This document shows, in pieces, positions 38,307 to 47,883 of a DNA stretch of 64,000 nt. Under the pieces are notes generated by a model that saw only the letters and a list, made by a program, of their open reading frames with translations, was not told the origin of the DNA and searched no databases. This stretch comes from Sphingorhabdus wooponensis (GTDB lineage Bacteria; Pseudomonadota; Alphaproteobacteria; Sphingomonadales; Sphingomonadaceae), in the NCBI RefSeq assembly GCF_003933235.1, contig NZ_RWJI01000001.1:626001-690000 (forward strand). The letters are read 5' to 3'. The translations under genes were made by a program, and so were the position numbers. Every line of letters starts with the position of its first letter. Position 1 is the first letter of the stretch.

Positions 38307-38959
38307 TGCGGAAAATTGTTATCGCAGGTGGCTCGGGCTTGGTCGGAAAACAGGTGGCGGACCTGCTAGCCCGCAACGGGATGGATGTTCATTTGGTGTC
38401 GCGTCGACCGTCGGCACCATCGACACCCAATTTGCATGAGCATGTCGCTCCAAGCGATGATTGGTCCGCGATCATGGCAAATATCAAGCCGACTGTTGCC
38501 ATTTCTTGTTTAGGCACAACGATACGCACCGCCGGATCTCAAGAGGCTTTCAAGGCAGTGGATCAGGACCTTGTGCTTGCCTTCGCAGCGGCCAGCCATA
38601 ATGCCGGAGCACAACATTTTATCACGGTCTCCTCTGTCGGCGTCATGCCCGCTAGCAGTAATTTCTATCTCAGAACCAAGGCGGATATGGAGCAGGGGCT
38701 TCGTAACATTGGCTTCCAACGCTTTGATATTATGCGCCCAAGCTTGCTGACAGGCGGAAAGCGCGAAGCGCATCGTCCCGGCGAGGCATTCGGAATTTTA
38801 TTGTCGCCATTTGTCGACCGACTCATGATTGGGCCATTGCGGAAATATGCCTCCACGCCGTCTCATATATTGGCACAGGCTATCGCGGCGCTGGCAATCG
38901 TCCAAGGCGAGGGCATTTTTATCCACGAAAATGATTCCATCCGCGCGCACGCCGGTTGA
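38306..38959 (+). CDS. NAD(P)-binding Rossmann-fold protein, TIP30/epimerase-like
   Basis: The 217-residue protein begins with the dinucleotide loop IVIAGGSGLVGKQVADLLARNG. AISCLGTTIRTAGSQEAFKA and HFITVSSVGVMPASSNFYLR are typical of the atypical short-chain dehydrogenase group that includes human TIP30/HTATIP2 and bacterial nucleoside-diphosphate-sugar-epimerase-like proteins. The catalytic YxxxK is reduced to YLRTK. The substrate is unknown. ATG 38306 is preferred to GTG 38303, and it overlaps the dgt stop by one base. It ends 40 bases before the glycine riboswitch. Confidence 0.78.
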   Translation: MRKIVIAGGSGLVGKQVADLLARNGMDVHLVSRRPSAPSTPNLHEHVAPSDDWSAIMANIKPTVAISCLGTTIRTAGSQEAFKAVDQDLVLAFAAASHNAGAQHFITVSSVGVMPASSNFYLRTKADMEQGLRNIGFQRFDIMRPSLLTGGKREAHRPGEAFGILLSPFVDRLMIGPLRKYASTPSHILAQAIAALAIVQGEGIFIHENDSIRAHAG

Positions 38960-38999
38960 CTCTGCAAAATGCTAACGCCAATGGAGGAGCGTCGCTGAC

Positions 39000-39206
39000 G
39001 AAGCGGGAGAGCGTTCCATAAAGGGACCGCCGAAGGAGCAACCGCCCCGGAATCTCTCAGGCAAAAGGACCGCTTCGGCTTTTGCGACACTCTGGAAAGC
39101 GCGTTTTTTGGCCGTTTGCCAAGATACGCCACCGAAGGTGTAACCTGCTTCATTTGCCATGCACGGCAAATATCGCAGATAAAGCTCTCAGGTACCCGTG
39201 ACAGAG
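39000..39206 (+). ncRNA. tandem glycine riboswitch (two aptamers)
   Basis: Aptamer 1 spans ~39000-39076, closed by GAAGCGG/CCGCTTC, with the core CCGCCGAAGGAGCAACC and TCTCTCAGGCAAAAGGACC. A 13-base linker follows. Aptamer 2 spans ~39090-39206, closed by CTCTG/CAGAG, with ACCGAAGGTGTAACCTGC, a P3 hairpin ATTTGCC/GGCAAAT and CTCTCAGGTACCCGTGACAGAG. These match the glycine riboswitch class, which binds glycine and switches on the glycine cleavage operon. The place, right before gcvT, agrees. Confidence 0.95.
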
Positions 39207-39209
39207 GGG

Positions 39210-39245
39210 GCAGCAGACTTGGCGCTATCCAGCGTCGGTTGCTGC
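39210..39245 (+). terminator. probable expression-platform hairpin of the glycine riboswitch
   Basis: GCAGCA (39210-39215) pairs with TGCTGC (39240-39245), and inside it GGCGCT pairs with AGCGTC around ATCC. AACTTTT follows. The hairpin starts four bases after aptamer 2 and ends 19 bases before the gcvT ATG. It could act as a weak intrinsic terminator or as a translation switch; the short T-run leaves this open. Confidence 0.55.
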
Positions 39246-39264
39246 AACTTTTGAACGGACTGAT

Positions 39265-40413
39265 ATGAGCGAAGAAGACGAATTCGAACTCGAACCTATC
39301 GAAATATTGGAGCTGCCGCTCGACACATGGCATCGCGACAAAGGTGCGCGGATGGTCGAATTTGCGGGCTATCACATGCCTATCCAATATGAAGGCATCA
39401 TGGCTGAACATATTTGGACCCGCGAGAATGCGGGGCTGTTCGATGTGAGCCATATGGGCCAATTGATGCTGACTGGTGATGGCGCGGCTGAAGCGCTTGA
39501 GGCGCTGGTTCCCGGCGACATTTCCGCACTGAAAGAGGGCAAGATGCGCTATTCGCTCTTGCTGGCCGAAGATGGCGGCGTTCTGGATGACATGATGATT
39601 ACGGCCGCTCCCATGGGCCTTTATGTCGTCGTCAACGGTGCGGTGAAGTGGGACGATATGGGTTATCTGCGCGAGTATCTGCCCGACGAAATCACCATTA
39701 ACAATATGGAAGACCGCGCATTGCTGGCTCTGCAAGGGCCCAAGGCGGTCGATGCGTTGAAGCGCGTCGTGCCGGGCGTGGATGCGTTATTTTTCATGGA
39801 GGCGGGTTTATTCTTTTGGGGGCCTCAGACTGACCCGGAGCCGCTTTGGATTAGCCGTTCAGGCTATACGGGCGAGGATGGATTTGAAATCTCCGTTCCG
39901 GCATCGCATGCACAAAAACTGGCGGACCAATTATGCGCGCAGCCAGAGGTTAAGCCGATTGGCCTTGGCGCACGCGATTCCCTGCGGCTTGAGGCGGGGC
40001 TTCCGCTCTACGGCCATGACATGAACCCTGACATTGACCCTATTGAAGCCAGCGCAGCATTCGCAGTGTCGAAGCGCCGCCGTGCCGAGGGCGGGTTTTT
40101 CGGGTCTGACCGCATCCTGAATGCCTTGGCCAATGGCCCCGCACGCAAGCTCGTCGGGCTTTCGGTCGAGGGCAAGATGCCCGTGCGCGAAGGCGCAGCT
40201 GTTTTTGCAGGTGCGGCGCAAGTGGGTGTCATTACCTCCGGCGGATTCGCCCCAAGCGTCGGCGCGCCGATTGCCATGGGCTATATTGACGCTGGCCATA
40301 ACGCCACCGGCAGCACGCTTGAGGCGGAGGTGCGCGGCAAGCGTGTGTCCGTCACGGTTTCATCCTTACCCTTCGTCCCACATCATTATCATCGCAAAGG
40401 AGCGCAGACATGA
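39265..40413 (+). CDS. gcvT: glycine cleavage system T protein (aminomethyltransferase)
   Basis: The 382-residue protein moves the one-carbon unit from aminomethyl-lipoyl H protein to tetrahydrofolate and releases ammonia. [30 protein letters not shown] and [13 protein letters not shown] are the family's folate- and substrate-site segments; [20 protein letters not shown] (here [20 protein letters not shown]) is also typical. An acidic leader of ~18 residues ([19 protein letters not shown]) precedes the fold. First gene after the riboswitch; overlaps gcvH by four bases. Confidence 0.97.
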   Translation: MSEEDEFELEPIEILELPLDTWHRDKGARMVEFAGYHMPIQYEGIMAEHIWTRENAGLFDVSHMGQLMLTGDGAAEALEALVPGDISALKEGKMRYSLLLAEDGGVLDDMMITAAPMGLYVVVNGAVKWDDMGYLREYLPDEITINNMEDRALLALQGPKAVDALKRVVPGVDALFFMEAGLFFWGPQTDPEPLWISRSGYTGEDGFEISVPASHAQKLADQLCAQPEVKPIGLGARDSLRLEAGLPLYGHDMNPDIDPIEASAAFAVSKRRRAEGGFFGSDRILNALANGPARKLVGLSVEGKMPVREGAAVFAGAAQVGVITSGGFAPSVGAPIAMGYIDAGHNATGSTLEAEVRGKRVSVTVSSLPFVPHHYHRKGAQT

Positions 40414-40781
40414 CCCGTTATTTCACCGACGATCATGAGTGGATCGAAGTCGATGGCGACAGCGCGACTGTTGGCATTACGGACTATGCACAAAGCCAGT
40501 TGGGCGACATCGTGTTCGCTGAAGTGCCCGCCACCGGCGCGACGCTGAAAAAAGGCGGCGATGCTGCGGTTGTGGAATCGGTCAAGGCCGCGTCAGATGT
40601 CTACGCACCCGTCAGCGGCACAGTCATTGAGGGCAATGGAGCCTTGGAAGGCGACCCCGCGCTGGTGAACAGCGATCCCGAAGGCGAGGGCTGGTTCTTC
40701 AAAATCACGCTCAGCGACACAAGCGAGCTCGACAGCCTGATGGATGCCGCCGCGTACAAGGCATTTGTCGACGGTCTATGA
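40410..40781 (+). CDS. gcvH: glycine cleavage system H protein (lipoyl carrier)
   Basis: The 123-residue carrier protein brings the aminomethyl group from P to T on a lipoyl arm. The lipoylated lysine is K59 in [34 protein letters not shown] and [14 protein letters not shown] are further hallmarks. The length is standard. It overlaps gcvT and the following small lipoprotein gene by four bases each. Confidence 0.97.
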   Translation: MTRYFTDDHEWIEVDGDSATVGITDYAQSQLGDIVFAEVPATGATLKKGGDAAVVESVKAASDVYAPVSGTVIEGNGALEGDPALVNSDPEGEGWFFKITLSDTSELDSLMDAAAYKAFVDGL

Positions 40782-41212
40782 AGACCTACCTCGCCCTCAT
40801 TGTGCCGCTGGCAATTCTGGCAGGCTGCGCCAAGCCAGTGCCGAAAAACCCGGTTTTGGTCGCGGATGTTGTTGACAATATCCACGCTTGGGATGGTGAA
40901 ACCGTTACCGTTCGCGGCTGGCTCGGGCAGTGCCAGCGGCTTAGCTGCAACCTTTACTCGAGTTTATCAGATGCGATAATCGTCGCTTCGCAAAGGCCCG
41001 ATCAAGCCAAGCTTAGTGCTGCGATAGACGGAATTTCCATCGGTTCGACCAAGAAATTCGATCAGGCAGCCGCTCCGCTACAATTTAGCGAGGTCATAGT
41101 TCGGGGAATAGTGAGCGACGAGTGTCACGGCTGGATGGTCGATTGCATGGATAGAGCCTCAGATATTTACCCGATATCGATCAAATCAATTTCTCCCACA
41201 AAGGTGAACTGA
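40778..41212 (+). CDS. small lipoprotein embedded in the gcv operon, unknown
   Basis: The 144-residue protein has a lipoprotein signal peptide [17 protein letters not shown] (lipobox LAGC, Cys17). The mature part has four more cysteines, C52/C57 ([11 protein letters not shown]) and C116/C123 ([11 protein letters not shown]), which could form two disulfides in the periplasm. [13 protein letters not shown] and [13 protein letters not shown] suggest a small OB-like beta fold; this is inference. It is locked into the operon: its ATG overlaps gcvH by four bases and its stop lies one base before gcvPA. I recognise no named family and no known role in glycine cleavage. Confidence 0.8.
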   Translation: MKTYLALIVPLAILAGCAKPVPKNPVLVADVVDNIHAWDGETVTVRGWLGQCQRLSCNLYSSLSDAIIVASQRPDQAKLSAAIDGISIGSTKKFDQAAAPLQFSEVIVRGIVSDECHGWMVDCMDRASDIYPISIKSISPTKVN

Positions 41213-41213
41213 A

Positions 41214-42572
41214 ATGCGTTATTTGCCGCTCACCCCATCCGACCGTCAGGCGATGCTTGGTGTCATTGGGGCAAAGTCGATTGATGATTTATTCGTTGAT
41301 GTGCCTGCGCAGGCGCGGCTTGACGGGCCAATCCAAGGCCTGCCGAACCATGCCAGTGAAATGGCGGTGGAGAGACATTTTTCCGAACTTGCGCGGAAAA
41401 ATATGACTGCATCGCATAACCCATTTTTCTTGGGCGCTGGCGCATATAAGCATCATGTGCCCGCGAGCGTCGATCACATCATCCAGCGTGGCGAATTCCT
41501 GACCGCCTACACGCCGTATCAGCCCGAAATTGCGCAGGGCACGCTGCAAATGCTGTTCGAATTCCAGACGCAGGTTGCGCGGCTGTTCGGCTGCGATGTC
41601 GCCAATGCGTCGATGTATGATGGCTCGACGGCTTGCTGGGAAGCCATTGGCATGGCTGGCCGCATCACCAAGCGGACAAAGGCATTGCTGTCATCGGGGT
41701 TGCACCCGCATTATGTCAGCGTGGCCAAGACGATGGCGCAATATACGGGCGATAGGCTGGACACCGCCTTGCCGGAGCTATCCGCCCAAACGGACAGCGC
41801 GCGGTTACTGGACGTCATTGATGACGACACAAGCTGTGTCGTGGTGCAATATCCCGACATATTGGGACGTATTGAGGATATGTCTGCGATTGCCGCTAAA
41901 GCGCATGCGCATGGCGCATTATTGATCGCCGTTGTGACGGAGCCTGTGGCCTTGGGCGCTATTAAAGCACCCGGTGAAATGGGCGCGGACATTGTGGTGG
42001 GTGAGGGGCAGTCGCTTGGCGTCGGCCTGCAATTTGGTGGGCCCTATGTTGGCCTGTTTGCGTGCAAGGAAAAATTCGTGCGGCAAATGCCCGGTCGCTT
42101 GTGCGGTGAGACAGTCGACGCCGACGGCAAGCGTGGCTTTGTCCTCACGCTGTCTACCCGCGAACAGCATATTCGTCGCGAAAAGGCGACATCAAATATT
42201 TGCACCAATTCAGGCCTTTGTGCGCTAGCCTTCAGTATACATCTAACCTTGTTGGGTGAGAAGGGCTTACGCGAATTGGCAAGCTTGAACCACGCGCTTG
42301 CCGTGCAGGCGGCCGATCGGCTTAGCCAAATTCCGGGCGTTGAACTGGTGAATGATAGCTTCTTCAACGAATTCACGTTGCATCTGCCGAAAGAGGCGCG
42401 ACCCGTGGTGCGGGCACTTGCCGACCGCAAAATACTGGGCGGTGTGTCGCTGGGGCGGCTCTATCCGGGTGCAGATTCACTTTCGAACGGCCTATTGGTC
42501 GCGGTCACGGAAACCGCCACCAGCGCGGATGTCGAAACATTCGCCGCCGCTTTGCAGGAGATTTTGACATGA
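41214..42572 (+). CDS. gcvPA: glycine dehydrogenase (decarboxylating) subunit 1
   Basis: The 452-residue protein is the N-terminal half of the two-subunit P protein; it matches the first PLP-fold half of single-chain Gcv[39 protein letters not shown] and [17 protein letters not shown] are family segments. With GcvPB it decarboxylates glycine and loads the rest onto H protein. It starts one base after the small lipoprotein gene and overlaps gcvPB by four bases. Confidence 0.97.
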   Translation: MRYLPLTPSDRQAMLGVIGAKSIDDLFVDVPAQARLDGPIQGLPNHASEMAVERHFSELARKNMTASHNPFFLGAGAYKHHVPASVDHIIQRGEFLTAYTPYQPEIAQGTLQMLFEFQTQVARLFGCDVANASMYDGSTACWEAIGMAGRITKRTKALLSSGLHPHYVSVAKTMAQYTGDRLDTALPELSAQTDSARLLDVIDDDTSCVVVQYPDILGRIEDMSAIAAKAHAHGALLIAVVTEPVALGAIKAPGEMGADIVVGEGQSLGVGLQFGGPYVGLFACKEKFVRQMPGRLCGETVDADGKRGFVLTLSTREQHIRREKATSNICTNSGLCALAFSIHLTLLGEKGLRELASLNHALAVQAADRLSQIPGVELVNDSFFNEFTLHLPKEARPVVRALADRKILGGVSLGRLYPGADSLSNGLLVAVTETATSADVETFAAALQEILT

Positions 42573-44137
42573 GCAGCATCAACCAAAGCGGATGGAAACC
42601 CGAAATGGGCAGCGCGAGCGACAGCGCCCCTGCAACCTATACGGGAAACAAAGCCTTAATGCTGGAAGAGGCATTAATCTTTGAAATCGGCACCGCCGGA
42701 ACAACGGGCGTCGATTTGGCCGAAGCGCCAAAGGTCGCATCGCGGTTAGGCAATTTGGAACGGCATCGCGACATTGGTCTTCCTGGCCTTTCCGAGCCAG
42801 AAACCGTTCGCCATTATACACGCCTTAGCCGTCAGAATTACGCGATTGATCTGGGCTTCTTCCCGCTGGGAAGTTGCACCATGAAGCATAATCCGCGCCT
42901 GAATGAAAAGGTCGCACGCATGGCGGGTTTTGCCGATGTGCACCCGTTGCAGCCGGTAGAGACCGTCCAAGGCGCGCTTGGCGTTATTCACGAACTGGCC
43001 CATTGGTTGATCACGCTGACCGGTATGAAGGCCGTGGCGATGTCGCCAAAGGCAGGGGCGCATGGAGAGTTATGCGGCATCCTCGCCATTCGTGCCGCCC
43101 TTACCGCGCGCGGTGATGCGCGCTCGGTCATCCTTTGCCCCGAAAGCGCGCATGGCACCAATCCAGCGACGGCGGCTTTTGCGGGCTACGCGGTCGAGAA
43201 TATTCCCGCGACATCGGAAGGCCGCGTTGATCTGGCGGCGTTAAAGGCGCGGCTTGGTCCTGATGTTGCAGGCGTCATGATCACTAACCCCAACACTTGC
43301 GGCCTGTTTGAACGGGACATGCGCGACATTTCGGACGCGGTGCATGCGGCGGGTGGCTATGTCTACTGCGACGGCGCGAATTTCAACGCCATTGTTGGCC
43401 GTGTCCGGCCAGGTGACTTAGGCATCGATGCGATGCACATAAACTTGCACAAGACATTTTCGACCCCGCATGGCGGCGGCGGGCCGGGTTCCGGCCCCGT
43501 TGTCTTGTCCGCGGCATTGGCGCCATACGCGCCGCTACCGTTTGTCGACAAGGATGGTGATCAGTATCAACTGGTTGAAGAAGAGACAGCTGGTGAGCAC
43601 CACGGATCTAGCTTTGGCCGCATGGTGGCTTTTCACGGGCAAATGGGCATGTTCACCCGCGCGTTGGCGTACATCATGTCACATGGCGCGGATGGCTTGC
43701 GCCAAGTGGCCGAAGACGCCGTCCTAAACGCTAACTATATCTTACGCGGTCTCGAAGATGTGCTTGAGGCACCATTTGCCCATAGCGGCCCTTGCATGCA
43801 TGAGGCATTGTTCAGTGATAATGGCTTGGCCGATGGTTATTCGACACTCGACATAGCTAAGGGTCTGATCGACGAAGGCTATCACCCGATGACAGTCTAT
43901 TTCCCGCTCGTAGTCCATGGTGCGATGTTGATTGAGCCAACTGAGACCGAGAGCAAGGCGACGCTGCATCAGTTTATTGGTGCGCTGCGCAGTGTTGCGC
44001 AACGGGCGAAGGCCGGTGATCCGTCGTTAAAATCCGCACCGAAATACGCCCCGCGTCGTCGTCTGGATGAAACCCAAGCTGCGCGAAAGCCTGTGTTGGT
44101 TTGGCGTGAACCCGAACACGCGGTTGCAGCGGAATGA
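42569..44137 (+). CDS. gcvPB: glycine dehydrogenase (decarboxylating) subunit 2
   Basis: The 522-residue protein is the C-terminal half of the P protein and carries the cofactor: the PLP lysine is K295 in [40 protein letters not shown] and [18 protein letters not shown] are also diagnostic. It pairs with GcvPA. It overlaps gcvPA and the DUF938 gene by four bases each, so equal translation is likely. Confidence 0.97.
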   Translation: MSSINQSGWKPEMGSASDSAPATYTGNKALMLEEALIFEIGTAGTTGVDLAEAPKVASRLGNLERHRDIGLPGLSEPETVRHYTRLSRQNYAIDLGFFPLGSCTMKHNPRLNEKVARMAGFADVHPLQPVETVQGALGVIHELAHWLITLTGMKAVAMSPKAGAHGELCGILAIRAALTARGDARSVILCPESAHGTNPATAAFAGYAVENIPATSEGRVDLAALKARLGPDVAGVMITNPNTCGLFERDMRDISDAVHAAGGYVYCDGANFNAIVGRVRPGDLGIDAMHINLHKTFSTPHGGGGPGSGPVVLSAALAPYAPLPFVDKDGDQYQLVEEETAGEHHGSSFGRMVAFHGQMGMFTRALAYIMSHGADGLRQVAEDAVLNANYILRGLEDVLEAPFAHSGPCMHEALFSDNGLADGYSTLDIAKGLIDEGYHPMTVYFPLVVHGAMLIEPTETESKATLHQFIGALRSVAQRAKAGDPSLKSAPKYAPRRRLDETQAARKPVLVWREPEHAVAAE

Positions 44138-44763
44138 GTGGGCCGCAGCCCTTTGTTTTTGAAGCTGGCGCGGAAGTCAAACGCCACGCCCCGGCGACCG
44201 CGCGCAACCGTGATGTGCTTGCTGAAACTTTGGCGGACCTGTTGCCAACGGAAGGCCTTGTGCTGGAAGTGGCGAGCGGAACCGGCGAACATGTTGTGCA
44301 CTTTGCAAAGCTGTTTCCTGCACTGACATGGCAACCAAGCGATCCAGACCCCATTGCCCTTGCGTCCATCGACGCATGGCGGGCGGAGTCCGACGTGCCG
44401 AATGTGCGACCTGCGATGTTGCTGGACGCGTCGGAGGATTGGCCAATATCGCGAGCTGATGCGGTTATCTGCATCAACATGACGCATATCAGTCCATGGG
44501 CTGCGACCGTCGGTCTATTGCACAGGGCAGCGCGGCTATTGCCGCCGTCTGCCGTGCTTTTCATTTACGGACCCTTCAACCAACGCGGCGTCCCTTTGGC
44601 CGATAGCAATGCTGCGTTCGATATGTCGTTGCGACAACAAAATCCCGAATGGGGCCTGCGCTATGTTGAGGATATTGTAGAAGAAGCGAACAAAATAGGA
44701 TTACGCCTTCATCAAGTCATCGCTATGCCAGCGAACAATCTGTCGTTGATTTTCCGCGTTTAG
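44134..44763 (+). CDS. DUF938 family SAM-dependent methyltransferase-like protein
   Basis: The 209-residue protein resembles the DUF938 family. It has a class I methyltransferase core with a SAM loop (LVLEVASGTGEHVVHFAKLF) and an acidic tip at PSDPDP. AICINMTHISPWAATVGLL and LFIYGPFNQRG are conserved in the family as I know it. No substrate is established. Its ATG overlaps the gcvPB stop, so it should be under glycine-riboswitch control; a one-carbon or SAM link is tempting but unproven. Confidence 0.82.
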   Translation: MSGPQPFVFEAGAEVKRHAPATARNRDVLAETLADLLPTEGLVLEVASGTGEHVVHFAKLFPALTWQPSDPDPIALASIDAWRAESDVPNVRPAMLLDASEDWPISRADAVICINMTHISPWAATVGLLHRAARLLPPSAVLFIYGPFNQRGVPLADSNAAFDMSLRQQNPEWGLRYVEDIVEEANKIGLRLHQVIAMPANNLSLIFRV

Positions 44764-44859
44764 CCGTGCGCAAATCACATTATTGACATGTAGCGATAAT
44801 CTCTCAACACATTGCATCAGGCCTCTGCGAAAAAATGGCCAGTGCTAGGAGAGAATGAT

Positions 44860-46419
44860 ATGGCCGTTGCCAGCTACGATATAGTGAGCTTTGATGGTTT
44901 TTTAACGCACTGGGCGGCGGAACGGCCGGAATGGGCGGCGTTGTCGCAAGATGACCACCATTTTACCTATGGCCAGTTGGAAGAGCGTACCGCGAAGATT
45001 GTCGGGATGTTGCTGGGCTTAGGGCTGAAAAAGGGCGACCGGATTGCCTGGATTGGCAAAAATAGCGATTTATACTTTGCACTTTTTTACGGCGCGGCGC
45101 GGATTGGTATCGTGATGGTGCCCGTCGGATGGCGTCTTGCGCCTGCGGAATGGGCCTATATTGCCAAAGACACAGGCGCACGGGTACTTTTTGCGGGGCA
45201 GGGGTTTGAGGCGGGTGTGCAGGCTCTGGCCCGCGATATAGATGGTGTTGATCGGGTCATCGCCGAAGAAGAAGCCCGCGCATTGATTGACGCATCGGCC
45301 CGCATTGCGTTTGAACCTGCCGGCCCTGATGACGCCGTGCTGCAACTTTACACATCCGGCACGACGGGTAACCCGAAAGGTGCGGTGCTTTCCAACCGGA
45401 ACCTGTTCGCACTGCGCAAAAATGCAGGGGAAGAGGAGCATGCCTATAGCAAATGGGAAGATGATGAGGTCGTCCTCATCGCCATGCCTTGCGCGCATAT
45501 TGGCGGAACCGGACTTGGTATTATGGCCATGGCATCGGGTCTACCGGCGCTCGTACAGGCTGAGTTTTCGCCAGATTCGGTCTTTGATGCTATTGAAAAG
45601 GGCGGGGCAACGCGTCTTTTCATCGTCCCTGCTGCGCTGCAGATGATGGTCAACCACCCACGTTGCCGCAGTGTAGATTATAGCCGCCTGAAATATATCC
45701 TCTACGGCGCTGCGCCCATTCCGCTGGAGCTGCTGCGCCAATGTATGGATGTGTTCAGCGCAGAATTTATCCAAGTCTATGGGATGACGGAAACAACTGG
45801 CACCATCTGCATGTTGCCGCCCGAGGACCATGATCCCAATGGTAATACGCGCATGCGTTCGGCTGGGAAACCACTTCCCGGCGTGGAATTGCGCGTCGTA
45901 GATGGTGCAGGGAACGATGTTCCAGTGGGCGAAGTAGGTGAGATTTGGACGCGGTCGTCGAACAATATGATTGGCTATTGGAATTTACCCGACGCGACGA
46001 AGGGCACGGTTGCGGATGGTGGCTGGATAAAAACCGGTGATGCCGGATATCTGGATGAAGATGGATATATGTATATCCATGACCGCGTGAAAGACATGAT
46101 CATCACAGGCGGCGAAAATGTCTATCCCGCTGAAGTGGAAAGCGCGATTTATGGACATCCTGATATTTTGGAGGTTGCCGTGATTGGTGTGCCAGATGCC
46201 AAATGGGGGGAATCGGTAAAGGCCGTATGCGTTCCCAAGCCCGGTGCCCAAATTGACCCAGAAAGCGTCATTGGCTGGGCCCGCGAACGCATTGCCGGCT
46301 TTAAGGTGCCGCGTTCAGTTGACATCATTGCGGCGTTGCCACGCAATGCCTCGGGTAAAATCCTCCGCAAGGATTTACGCGCGCCATATTGGGCAGGCTT
46401 TGAGCGACAGGTAAACTGA
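44860..46419 (+). CDS. AMP-dependent acyl-CoA synthetase/ligase
   Basis: The 519-residue member of the ANL superfamily activates a carboxylic acid to acyl-AMP and then acyl-CoA. Core motifs are in order: LQLYTSGTTGNPKGAVLSN (ATP loop), QVYGMTETTGTICML, the hinge KTGDAGYLDEDGYMYIHDRV with DMIITGGENVYP, and the catalytic lysine in PRNASGKILRKDLR. It is close to long- or medium-chain fatty-acid CoA ligases; the substrate is not certain. ATG 44860 follows AGGAGAGAATGAT and is preferred to an in-frame TTG further upstream. It is convergent with ugd (18-base gap). Confidence 0.9.
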   Translation: MAVASYDIVSFDGFLTHWAAERPEWAALSQDDHHFTYGQLEERTAKIVGMLLGLGLKKGDRIAWIGKNSDLYFALFYGAARIGIVMVPVGWRLAPAEWAYIAKDTGARVLFAGQGFEAGVQALARDIDGVDRVIAEEEARALIDASARIAFEPAGPDDAVLQLYTSGTTGNPKGAVLSNRNLFALRKNAGEEEHAYSKWEDDEVVLIAMPCAHIGGTGLGIMAMASGLPALVQAEFSPDSVFDAIEKGGATRLFIVPAALQMMVNHPRCRSVDYSRLKYILYGAAPIPLELLRQCMDVFSAEFIQVYGMTETTGTICMLPPEDHDPNGNTRMRSAGKPLPGVELRVVDGAGNDVPVGEVGEIWTRSSNNMIGYWNLPDATKGTVADGGWIKTGDAGYLDEDGYMYIHDRVKDMIITGGENVYPAEVESAIYGHPDILEVAVIGVPDAKWGESVKAVCVPKPGAQIDPESVIGWARERIAGFKVPRSVDIIAALPRNASGKILRKDLRAPYWAGFERQVN

Positions 46420-46437
46420 CGCCGCTAAGATATTAAA

Positions 46438-47739
46438 TCAGCGCCCGACGCTAACATATTTAAAACCAGCGGCGGCTGTGTCTTCAGGCCGGTAGATGTT
46501 GCGTAAATCCACAAGCACATCGCCCGCCATCGCGGCGTGTAGTTTTTTAAGGTCGAGGGCGCGATAGGCATCCCACTCGGTAATCAACGCCACGGCATGC
46601 GCATCTTGCGCCGCGCTGTAGGCGCTGTCGGCCATAATGACCTCGGGCAGGATTTTTGCAGCTTCTTCCATGCCCTCTGGGTCATGCGCGTGCACAATTG
46701 CGCCGGCGTCAAGCAGGGTCTGTACAATCGCAATCGACGGCGCATCGCGCATATCGTCGGTGTTGGGCTTAAACGTCAGGCCAAGCAGGCCTATCTTCAG
46801 GCCGCGCACATCACCGCCCAGCGCCGTGATAATTTTGCGGCCCATAGCGCGCTTTCTAAGGTCATTTGCCTGCACCACAGCCTCAACCACCCGAACGGGT
46901 GTTTCATGGTCCTGCGCGGTCTTGAGAAGCGCCAAAGTGTCCTTGGGAAAGCAACTGCCGCCATAGCCAGGGCCAGCATGCAGAAACTTCGACCCGATAC
47001 GGTTATCAAGGCCAATACCGCGCGACACGTCTTGTACATTTGCACCCAGTTTTTCGCAAAGATCGGCCATCTCATTGATAAAGGTAATCTTGGTCGCCAA
47101 AAATGCGTTGGCCGCATATTTGATCAACTCCGACGAACGGCGGCTGGTGAACAATAAGGGCGATTCGTTGAGGAACAGCGGACGATACACAGCACGCATG
47201 ACATCGCGGGCCCATTCGACATCGCTGCCGACGACAATACGGTCTGGGCGCTTAAAGTCCCCAATCGCTGCGCCTTCACGCAAGAATTCAGGGTTGGATA
47301 CCACCGCAAAGTCAAGATCGGGGCTGGTTTCGCGGATGATGCGCTCGACTTCGTCGCCAGTGCCGACTGGAACAGTTGATTTTGTGACGACAACAGTGCG
47401 TGGGTCAATTGCGCGCGCCAATTCTTCGGCAGCGGCGTAGACATAGCTTAAGTCTGCATGGCCATCGCCTCGACGCGAAGGTGTGCCAACGGCGATGAAA
47501 ACTGCATCACACCCTTTGACCGCTTCGGTCACGTTGGTTGAAAAGCTTAACCGGCCTGCATCGACATTGGTTTTCACAAGTGCGTCAAGACCAGGCTCGT
47601 AAATCGGCATGATGTTGGCGTGCAAGCGCGCGATTTTGGACTCGTCCTTGTCGACGCAGACAACTTCATGGCCGAAATCGGCAAAGCACGCGCCAGACAC
47701 AAGGCCGACATAGCCCGAACCGATCATTGCAATTTTCAT
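46438..47739 (-). CDS. ugd: UDP-glucose 6-dehydrogenase
   Basis: The 433-residue NAD enzyme oxidises UDP-glucose twice to UDP-glucuronate, a precursor for envelope polysaccharides. MKIAMIGSGYVGLVSGACFA binds NAD, TKSTVPVGTGDEVERI and FLREGAAIGDFKRPDRIVVG are family segments, and the catalytic cysteine is C263 in GPGYGGSCFPKDTLAL. No glycosyltransferase genes lie nearby except wecB upstream on the same strand, 144 bases away. Confidence 0.95.
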   Translation of the reverse strand: MKIAMIGSGYVGLVSGACFADFGHEVVCVDKDESKIARLHANIMPIYEPGLDALVKTNVDAGRLSFSTNVTEAVKGCDAVFIAVGTPSRRGDGHADLSYVYAAAEELARAIDPRTVVVTKSTVPVGTGDEVERIIRETSPDLDFAVVSNPEFLREGAAIGDFKRPDRIVVGSDVEWARDVMRAVYRPLFLNESPLLFTSRRSSELIKYAANAFLATKITFINEMADLCEKLGANVQDVSRGIGLDNRIGSKFLHAGPGYGGSCFPKDTLALLKTAQDHETPVRVVEAVVQANDLRKRAMGRKIITALGGDVRGLKIGLLGLTFKPNTDDMRDAPSIAIVQTLLDAGAIVHAHDPEGMEEAAKILPEVIMADSAYSAAQDAHAVALITEWDAYRALDLKKLHAAMAGDVLVDLRNIYRPEDTAAAGFKYVSVGR

Positions 47740-47833
47740 TATCTGTCCCTCTTGAGGCGGCTTAAGAATGTGTGCGCCTTATGATGTTATCCGCGAAGGG
47801 ACAAGTCTTGGGACATTTGGTTCCAGCACTAGG

Positions 47834-47857
47834 TCGGAAAAATCATCCTATTTCCGA
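47834..47857. repeat. inverted repeat between wecB and ugd
   Basis: TCGGAAA and TTTCCGA form a perfect 7-bp stem with a 10-base loop, 27 bases past the wecB stop and ~95 bases before the ugd start. It may be a weak terminator of wecB or part of the ugd control region. No T-run follows. Confidence 0.35.
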
Positions 47858-47883
47858 GATTGCGCAGCATGTTAGGGCTATTG

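Larger units (their letters stand above)
38960..39264. other. 305-base non-coding stretch before gcvT
   Basis: It is almost filled by the tandem glycine riboswitch and its downstream hairpin, listed separately. A minus-strand reading frame of 290 codons runs through it but is antisense to gcvT and the riboswitch and is not believed. The promoter should lie within the first ~40 bases or in the end of the previous gene. Confidence 0.8.

Noticed and set aside
38863-39735. 290-codon minus-strand frame across the glycine riboswitch and gcvT start
   Set aside because: It is antisense to a clearly structured RNA and to gcvT; the composition is not protein-like for any family I know.
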